Shown piece by piece: positions 58,801-64,000 of a stretch of 64,000 nt of DNA. The notes under the pieces are model-generated. The model saw only the letters and a program-made list of their open reading frames with translations, was not told where the DNA came from and did no database searches. Made by a program: the position numbers and the translations under genes. Source of the DNA: Nocardia abscessus NBRC 100374 (lineage in GTDB: Bacteria > Actinomycetota > Actinomycetes > Mycobacteriales > Mycobacteriaceae); the NCBI RefSeq assembly GCF_000308455.1, contig NZ_BAFP01000099.1, positions 62,001 through 126,000 of the forward strand, given 5' to 3'. The stretch's first letter is position 1, and each line of letters begins with the position of its first letter.

Positions 58801-61800
58801 GAATCGACGCGGCGGTTCACCATCCGTTCTCGCGGCGCGATCGGCGACACGTGGACCACGCATGCCACCGGCCGGCTGGTCGAAGGAGCGATCGACGCGC
58901 CCCGGATCGTCGTGCCGGACACCGCGGCGATGACATCAGTCGAGCCCGCCACGCTGTACGCCGGTCTCACCGCCACCGGCGTCGCGCACGGCCCCTCCTT
59001 CCGGCTGGTCCGCGCGGCATGGGTGGACGGCGACACCGTCGTGGCGACCGTGGACGCTGCCAGCGCGGTCGGCACCGGTCATCTGGCGCATCCGTGCGTG
59101 CTGGACGCCGCCTGGCAGGTCGTCTCGCTCGGCGACGCGGGCGGGCCGCGTCAGGTGGGCGCGATGATTCCGGTCGGTGCGGCCGCGGTGCGCATGTTCG
59201 CTCCCTTGCCGAGGCGCGCGGTCGTGGTCGCGCGGCTGACCGCGCCGCTGCGCGCCGACGTCACCGTGCTCGACGCCGGGCACGAGGTGGTGTTACAGAT
59301 CGTCGGCGCGAAGTTCCGGGCCGTGCCGTTCGACGCCGGTCCGCTGCGCCGATTGGAACAGCTGTACTACGAGGAGCGCTGGACGCCGCGCGCTCCGATC
59401 GATCACTCCCCTCTGCCTTCGGCCGCGCACGCCCACACCGTGGTGGTGCCGCTGAAGGGCGCGCGGCGAACCAGGGTGGAGCAGATCACACGGAGTTCCA
59501 TCCGCGCGGACGTGATCCACATCGGTTCGCTCGGCGCCGCATTCGAGGACGTACTGCGGGAGCGATTGCACGCGGCGCACACGGCGGAGGGCGTCGAGCG
59601 GATCCACGTGTGCGTGCTCGCGGGTACCGGCGCCGATCCGGTGGGTGAGCTGTGGCTGCTGAGCAGACTGGCGCTGATCGTCGAGCGCTTCGCCGATGCG
59701 ACGCAGCCCGAGCCGCGCCCACCGACCGGCGACGGCTCCGTGCACGTCACCCTGGTCACCGAGCGCGCCTTCGTGCATCCCGACGACGCGGCACTGCCCG
59801 ACCCGGATCACGCCGCGCTGGCCGGCGCCCGCCGCGTCCTGCTGAACGAGCAGCCGCGGCTGCGCTGGCGGCTGGTCGACGTCGAGCCGGACACCTCCGA
59901 GACCGACCTGCTCACCGAATTGGCTGTGCCGGGAGCGTTTTCGGCCGACGGCACCGACGAGGTCTTCCTCCGCGACGGCTTGCGCTGGTCGACGACCGTG
60001 GTGCGCGCACTGCCGGATCAGCTCGCGGCACTCGACCGGCCCGCGCCGTTGCTCGACGTGGAGGCCAACTTCACGCTGGACATCCCGCGCTCCGGGGCAC
60101 TGTCCCAGCTCGGCTGGCGCCGCGCCGAACGGCGAGCGCCGGGCCCCGGCGAGGTCGAGGTGCGGATGGCCGCGGTCGGCCTGGGTTTCAAGGATCCGCT
60201 CAAAGTGCTCGGCGTCCTCGGTGCGGACGAGCTGACCGGAACGTATTTCGGCACCGCGCCGGGCATGGAGGGCGCGGGCACCGTGGTCCGGGTCGGCCCC
60301 GATGTCACCCGGCCGCGCGTCGGCGACCGCGTCGGCCTGGCCTCGCCGGGCATGATCGAGCGCTACCACGTGGCGCGTACCGAGGTCGTCGGCCCGGCCG
60401 CGGACGGCATGCGACCGGAAGTGTGCACCTCCACCGTCTCGCTGGTCACCGCCGAGTACGCGCTGCTGGATCTGGCGCGGCTGCGTTCCGGGGAGACGGT
60501 GCTGGTGCACGGCGCGGCGGGCGGCGTCGGCGCGGCGGCCGTCCAGCTGGCGAAACTGCACGGCGCCAGGGTGATCGGCGCCGCGAGCAACGACGAGCGG
60601 CGCGCCTACGTGCGGGCCCAGGGCGCCGACGATGTGCTGCACTCGCGGTCGCTGAACTTCGTCGACGACGTGCTCCGCCGCACCCACGGCCGGGGCGCGG
60701 ACATCGTCATCAGTACCGCCCCCGGCGAGATCGTCCACCAGAACTTCGCCGCGGTCGCGGAGTTCGGCCGCATCGTGGAGATCGGCAAGGCCGACATCTA
60801 CACCGGCGGCGTGCTCGACCTGCGCAACTTCGACAAGAACGTCGCCTACTTCTCCTTCGACCTGGACCGGATGCTGAAGCTGCGCCCCACCGAGGTACTC
60901 GCCCGCGTCCAGGCGGTCGGCGGCAAGCTCGCCGAGGGCACCTACCGCCCGCTGCCGTATCACTCGTTCGGCGAGCACGAGGTGTCCACCGCGTTCGAAG
61001 AAGCGCTGCGCTCCACTCGAATCGGCCGCGTCGCGCTCGACCTGACCGGCGCGGCTCCTCCGGTGCGTCCCTGCCCTGCCGAGGCATCCATCGATCCAGA
61101 CGGCCGCTATCTGATCACCGGCGGACTCGGCGCCTTCGGGCTGGCCACCGCGCGCTGGCTGGTGCGGCGCGGCGCCCGGCACCTGGTGCTGGTCGGCCGC
61201 CATGGCGCCACCACCGCGGCCGCCCGCGCCCACCTGGAGCATTGGCGCACCGAAGGGGTCGAGGCGCTGGTCGAGCGGACCGACATCACCGATGCCGCCG
61301 CGGTCCGCGCGGTGATCGAGCGGGTGCACACGGCGCGGTCCCCGCTGCGCGGAGTCTTCCACGCCGCGGGTGTGCTGCACGATCAGCGCATCGCCGCCAT
61401 GGACCGCGCCGGTCTCGCCGCGGTGTTCCGGCCGAAGCTGGACGGGGCGCGCGCAGTGGCCGCCGCGCTGGCCGCCGCCGAGGTGCGACCGGAAATGATC
61501 GTGCTGTTCTCCTCCGGCAGCGCGATCATGGGCGGCATCGGCCAGTACTCCTACACCGCGGCCAACCTGGCGTTGCAGTGCTTCGCCGACCAGCTGGCCC
61601 GCCGCGGCCAGCGGGTGCTGTGCGTCGCCTGGGGCGCGATGTCGGGCGGCGGCATGGTCGACTCCGACGAGACCGTGCGGCGCTACCTGCGCGTCGCCGG
61701 ATTCGACGCGATCGACATGGACGAAGGCACCGAATACCTCGGCGAGGCTCTGCGGCTCGGGGTGCGTCAGGCGGCGATCATTTCCGTCGATTGGGGCAAG

Positions 61801-62190
61801 GTGGCGCCGGCCGCACCCCAGCTGGCCCGCACCCCGAGGGTGGCCGAGCTGATCGCGGCCGCCGCCGAGGACGATTCGGCCCTCGCCCGGCTGCGCGCGG
61901 AATTGACCGCCCTCGCCCCGGCCCAGCGCGCCACCGTCGTCGGCTGTCTGCTCGCCGAGCAGCTCGCGGACGTGATGGGCGTGGCGGCCGACTCCATCGA
62001 TCCGGCGGTGCCGCTGCCCGAACTCGGCATGGACTCGCTGATGGCCGTCGAGTTCGGGGCGCTGGTGAGCAAGACGCTCGGCGTGGAGATCAACAGCATG
62101 CAACTGGGCCGCTCGTTCAGCCTGGCGCAGGCCGGTGCGCGGATCGCGGATATGGTCGTCGGCTCCGCGGACCGCGCTCACTGCCCCTGA
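55870..62190 (+). CDS. Iterative-type reducing type I polyketide synthase (KS-AT-DH-ER-KR-ACP)
   Basis: A 2106-residue synthase with one complete reducing module. KS (1-430): Cys175 in DTACSSS, His310 in EAHGTG, His350 in GHTEAAAG. AT (about 527-820): Ser620 in GHSVGE, with APYHS where most ATs have HAFH or YASH. DH (about 890-1180): His917 in HVIDGARILPG, Asp1079. ER (about 1410-1720): HGAAGGVGAA at 1547. KR (about 1744-1930): GGLGAFG, Tyr1895. ACP: Ser2056 in GMDSLM. No thioesterase. Domain order and length match mycobacterial Mas/Pks5-type enzymes that make methyl-branched or saturated acyl chains. GTG 55870 follows AAGGAG. Confidence 0.96.
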   Translation: MSDIAIVGIGCRYAGGIDSPESFWDFVIGKRDAVTEIPADRWDNRRYYDPDHRAPGRMYTKRAAFLTTDPWAFDPDFFGISPREAAAMDPQQRLVLEVAWEALDDAGMAGRTAETSVGVYVGAFTLDQLAVGFTGAALPHIDMHSAAGASYTMLSNRISYALDLDGPSLTVDTACSSSLVALHLACQALTNGDCRTALAGGVNLMLQPGTFISMCKGGFLAEDGRSKAFGASADGYGRGEGAGMVVLKPLADAERDGDRVYAVLAATGANQDGRTTAITVPNADAQEALARSVCARAGIAPHEVTYVEAHGTGTPVGDPLELRAIGRAYGAVEGRSTPLPVGSVKATLGHTEAAAGIASVIKSALAISHRTLPPQGWVDDELNPGVDLDRLRLTIQREAAAPASHVDRMTVAVNGFGYGGSNAHAILREHRPGPAAAAPLPAHRGVLALSAHSEQAVRTVARDLAALLDRGVDLDHLAAAAWTRRKHHPFRVGLPFTDAAELAADLRGLAAGEGTAPVRVTGNPGAGPVFVFTGMGPQWWGMGRDLLAADPVCAAAAERVDIAFTALAGWSIRAELARPEAQSRVTGTELAQSANFLLQVALFETLVAQGIRPEAVVGHSVGEVSAAYVTGVLSLDDAVAVVYHRARLQATTAGTGGMLAVGLSADQAARLIGDGVEVAAYNGPASVTLSGAAHRLAEIADQLAERGVFAKRLQVEAPYHSALMDPILDELRTTLATLTPREPTIPLFSTVTGAAVTGADWDAGYWCSNVRAPVRFADAIRAAITAGGRVFLEIGPHPVLGANIREVLLHSGKKGTSVATLDRKQPDDHSMRQVIADLYAAGALDVGAVIGETRAPHLPLPRYPWQRERLRADLPEFGNRPHGTPGGYTMLGDPSPDQERHWTVQIAAELLPWIDDHVIDGARILPGTAYLDAALSAAAVEFGTPDTGCVAAVEQVRFVAPLVIERGEVPVVRLRVEESTRRFTIRSRGAIGDTWTTHATGRLVEGAIDAPRIVVPDTAAMTSVEPATLYAGLTATGVAHGPSFRLVRAAWVDGDTVVATVDAASAVGTGHLAHPCVLDAAWQVVSLGDAGGPRQVGAMIPVGAAAVRMFAPLPRRAVVVARLTAPLRADVTVLDAGHEVVLQIVGAKFRAVPFDAGPLRRLEQLYYEERWTPRAPIDHSPLPSAAHAHTVVVPLKGARRTRVEQITRSSIRADVIHIGSLGAAFEDVLRERLHAAHTAEGVERIHVCVLAGTGADPVGELWLLSRLALIVERFADATQPEPRPPTGDGSVHVTLVTERAFVHPDDAALPDPDHAALAGARRVLLNEQPRLRWRLVDVEPDTSETDLLTELAVPGAFSADGTDEVFLRDGLRWSTTVVRALPDQLAALDRPAPLLDVEANFTLDIPRSGALSQLGWRRAERRAPGPGEVEVRMAAVGLGFKDPLKVLGVLGADELTGTYFGTAPGMEGAGTVVRVGPDVTRPRVGDRVGLASPGMIERYHVARTEVVGPAADGMRPEVCTSTVSLVTAEYALLDLARLRSGETVLVHGAAGGVGAAAVQLAKLHGARVIGAASNDERRAYVRAQGADDVLHSRSLNFVDDVLRRTHGRGADIVISTAPGEIVHQNFAAVAEFGRIVEIGKADIYTGGVLDLRNFDKNVAYFSFDLDRMLKLRPTEVLARVQAVGGKLAEGTYRPLPYHSFGEHEVSTAFEEALRSTRIGRVALDLTGAAPPVRPCPAEASIDPDGRYLITGGLGAFGLATARWLVRRGARHLVLVGRHGATTAAARAHLEHWRTEGVEALVERTDITDAAAVRAVIERVHTARSPLRGVFHAAGVLHDQRIAAMDRAGLAAVFRPKLDGARAVAAALAAAEVRPEMIVLFSSGSAIMGGIGQYSYTAANLALQCFADQLARRGQRVLCVAWGAMSGGGMVDSDETVRRYLRVAGFDAIDMDEGTEYLGEALRLGVRQAAIISVDWGKVAPAAPQLARTPRVAELIAAAAEDDSALARLRAELTALAPAQRATVVGCLLAEQLADVMGVAADSIDPAVPLPELGMDSLMAVEFGALVSKTLGVEINSMQLGRSFSLAQAGARIADMVVGSADRAHCP

Positions 62191-62278
62191 CACCTCGGCG
62201 TATCACCGAACACCACTGACGCGACGCCGGTTTCGAGGCCGGTACGCCGGGTATCCGGCGCGAGCGGGAGGTGTGAGA

Positions 62279-63235
62279 GTGGCGCAGAGTGCACAGAAGA
62301 AATTCGCGGCGAGACGGCGGCTGCGCGGGCCGGCGGATCTGCCGGGCCGGTCGTGGTGGGGCGTGGTGAAGCGATCGGTCCGCGAATTCCAAGAGGACAA
62401 TCTCAGCGACTGGGCCGCGTCCCTGACGTACTACAGTGTGCTGTCACTGTTTCCGGGGCTGATCGTGCTCACCGCCGGGTTGGGCATGCTGGGACGCGAC
62501 GACACCGGCGCGTTGGTCGACACCATCCGCGCGATCGGGCCGGGCAGCGGGACGGACCTGCTCGTCGACGCGGTGAACGACATACACGAAGCCCAAGCCC
62601 CGGCCGGTCCACTGGCGTTGCTCGGGTTGGCCTCCGCGCTGTGGACCGCGTCGGCCTACATCGGCGCGTTCATGCGCGCGAGCAACGCCATCTACGACAT
62701 CGAGGAAGGACGACCGCCCTGGAAGACCGTGCCGGTGCGGGTGGCGCTGACCGCCGCGGTGGTCGCCTTGCTGGGCGTCTGCACGGTCGGCGTGGTGATC
62801 AGCGGTTCGCTGGCCGACCACGTCGGCCGCTGGCTCGGGCTCGGGCAGGTCGCGATCACGGTCTGGGGCATCGTCAAGTGGCCGGTGATGATGGCGCTGA
62901 TCAGCCTGGTCTTCGCCCTGCTGTACTGGGCGGCGCCCAACGTGCGGCAGCCGGGGTTCCGCTGGTTGACGCCGGGTAGCGCGCTGGCCGTCCTGCTCTG
63001 GGCGGCAGCTTCCTGGGGTTTCGCGTTCTACGTGGGCCACTTCGGCTCCTACAACCGGGTCTACGGCTCCCTCGGTGGCGTCGTGGTCTTCCTCGTGTGG
63101 CTGTGGATCTCGAATATCGCGGTGCTGCTGGGCGCGGAAGTGGATGCCGAACTCGCGCGAGCGCGCAGTATCGCCCACGGCCATCCCGAAGATGCCGAAC
63201 CTTACCTGCCTCCGCGCGACGACCCCGACGAATGA
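62279..63235 (+). CDS. YihY/BrkB-family membrane protein
   Basis: A 318-residue membrane protein with six spans. The family signature is NLSDWAASLTYYSVLSLFPG, then LLGLASALWTASAYIGAFMR and YGSLGGVVVFLVWLWISN. YihY proteins may be transporters or permeases; no substrate is known. The GTG at 62279 has GGGAGG seven bases upstream. Begins 88 bp after the polyketide synthase, so co-transcription is possible but not shown. Confidence 0.88.
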   Translation: MAQSAQKKFAARRRLRGPADLPGRSWWGVVKRSVREFQEDNLSDWAASLTYYSVLSLFPGLIVLTAGLGMLGRDDTGALVDTIRAIGPGSGTDLLVDAVNDIHEAQAPAGPLALLGLASALWTASAYIGAFMRASNAIYDIEEGRPPWKTVPVRVALTAAVVALLGVCTVGVVISGSLADHVGRWLGLGQVAITVWGIVKWPVMMALISLVFALLYWAAPNVRQPGFRWLTPGSALAVLLWAAASWGFAFYVGHFGSYNRVYGSLGGVVVFLVWLWISNIAVLLGAEVDAELARARSIAHGHPEDAEPYLPPRDDPDE

Positions 63236-63401
63236 CCAAGAGCGTCAGCCGATCCCGGTAGACAGCGCAGAGCGGAGCGCACCGAACGAACACCGGCGCG
63301 AACTCGCCGAAGCCGCCGGGCTCGAGGACCGGGAGAGCGCCGGTCGACGAACGCGAAGGTCCGCGCCACGGATGATCGCCGACCTTCGCGCCGCCGATTC
63401 G

Positions 63402-63551
63402 TCACCGCCGATCGGCTTCGGCGCTCTGGTCGGCCGCGCGGATCGCTTCGGCGAGTTCACCGCGCAGACGCTCGGCGGTCGTCTCGTCGCCCGCGTCCTC
63501 GGCGGTGGTGATGTCCTGCCGCAGTTGGGCGATCGTGTCCTGCAATGCCAT
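63402..63551 (-). CDS. 49-residue helical protein, unknown
   Basis: Starts MALQDTIAQLRQDITTAEDA at 63551 behind GAGGAGG and ends QSAEADRR. A charged amphipathic helix (GDETTAERLRGELAEAIRAA), possibly a coiled-coil dimer. No family recognised. Too short for most gene finders, but the ribosome site and codon bias are strong. Confidence 0.7.
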   Translation of the reverse strand: MALQDTIAQLRQDITTAEDAGDETTAERLRGELAEAIRAADQSAEADRR

Positions 63552-63922
63552 GAGACCTCCTCGTCACGTTCTCGGACGGCTTCGATGGGAAAGGCGGCGA
63601 TCCGCCCCTCCTGGTCAGGGTGGCCGCTCGAGCGAGGACGAAACACCGGCGGCCGGTCGCGACCCCGGAAACCTGCTCGCCTCGATCGGATACTGCGGTG
63701 AAAAGAGAGTCCTGAGATTGAACCCGGGGTAACCGGGTACTCATGATCACGATGTATCGGGGATTCCGGTCGCCGCTGCCTCGTTTGGTACCAACCGTGC
63801 TGACACCTGCCAGCACACCGAACGGTTGTGACCAGTCCGAATGCTGAGCACAGCCGCTCGGCCAACACCCTACGACGTGCTGGGCGGGATGCCGTATCCG
63901 AAACAGCAGAAGTGCCGCGCCG
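63552..63922. other. 371-bp gap without a supported gene
   Basis: Minus-strand frames here have no ribosome site. A short inverted repeat around ACCCGGGGTAACCGGGT (about 63721-63737) is the only visible structure. The region holds the upstream regions of the 49-residue gene and the AraC-type gene. Confidence 0.45.
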
Positions 63923-64000
63923 ATGGAGTCGTTCACCTTTCGCAGCGACAGCTTGAGTGACACCGAAGAATTCCTCAATCGCAACTACACCACCATGCGG
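63923..64000 (+). CDS. AraC-family regulator, 5' part only
   Basis: The last 26 codons of the window read MESFTFRSDSLSDTEEFLNR followed by NYTTMR. This is the usual start of AraC-type regulators in mycobacteria and nocardiae (the DDL-TEEFL segment of the N-terminal sensor domain). The helix-turn-helix end lies outside the window. Family call is from motif memory. Confidence 0.6.
   Translation, partial: MESFTFRSDSLSDTEEFLNRNYTTMR

Noticed and set aside
59293..62193. 966-codon open frame antisense to the polyketide synthase
   Set aside because: A shadow of GC-rich codons; no ribosome site or domain.

Overview
The window is high-GC actinobacterial DNA with many four-base ATGA and GTGA gene overlaps. 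Its gene order matches the Mycobacterium tuberculosis stretch around Rv2727c-Rv2773c (miaA, the Rv2728c, Rv2731 and Rv2732c families, miaB, gluABCD, recX, recA, the Rv2738c and Rv2739c families, psp genes, clgR, pgsA, argA, ftsK, rnj, dapA, dapB). A Nocardia-like member of the Mycobacteriales is the best guess. Supporting signs are an MTB12-like lipoprotein, a DUF4189 secreted protein, mycobacterial-type SOS and PafBC sites at recA, and an intein-free recA. Species cannot be read from the sequence.

Layout. 1-420: gene debris (a 22-bp tandem repeat, a broken MarR paralogue and a FolD fragment). 0.4-3 kb: an acyltransferase and a MerR/reductase pair sharing one operator. 3-12 kb: a mostly minus-strand block for ribosome and tRNA maintenance plus lysine/peptidoglycan synthesis (hflX, dapF, TrmH-like, miaA, Rv2728c-like, Rv2732c-like, miaB). 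12-16 kb: the glutamate ABC importer gluABCD, followed by a decayed DUF1801 gene. 17-19 kb: recA-recX. 19-21.7 kb: an accessory VOC / flavin-oxidoreductase-like / NTF2 operon opposite a CGNR regulator, with duplicated palindromes between them. 21.7-25.4 kb: a TPR-APH fusion kinase coupled to DUF3046, a glycosyltransferase, a PIG-L deacetylase and a 57-aa membrane protein.

25.9-34.5 kb: a gutted PucR-type regulator, a PRC-barrel protein, a small gene behind a SigF-like promoter, a PAP2-diacylglycerol-kinase fusion, the ClgR-PspA-PspM envelope-stress genes, cinA, pgsA, argA and a YciI protein. 34.5-39.7 kb: TerC, an odd tRNA gene, ftsK and a TIGR03085 protein. 40-51 kb: two exported proteins, rnj-dapA, a ribbon-helix-helix gene with an operator array over its start codon, a YcaQ/AlkX-type DNA glycosylase, a three-gene two-component operon, a flavodoxin and dapB. 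51-55 kb: divergent MarR genes, an alcohol dehydrogenase, a VOC protein, an NTF2 protein, a YbaB protein and an EF-G-binding FBP protein. 55.8-62.2 kb: one complete reducing type I polyketide synthase of MAS-like layout. 62.3-64 kb: YihY/BrkB, a 49-aa gene and the start of an AraC-type regulator.

The core genes link translation quality (miaA, miaB, hflX, TrmH), DNA repair (recA, recX, AlkX), cell-wall precursor synthesis (dapA, dapB, dapF) and envelope stress (clgR, pspA, pspM). Accessory genes sit between conserved blocks, often with their own divergent regulator. At least five decayed genes show ongoing gene loss. No insertion sequence, prophage or CRISPR array was seen. The items most worth a second look are the non-canonical tRNA, the ribbon-helix-helix operator array, the CGNR operator pair, the TPR-APH kinase and the stand-alone polyketide synthase.
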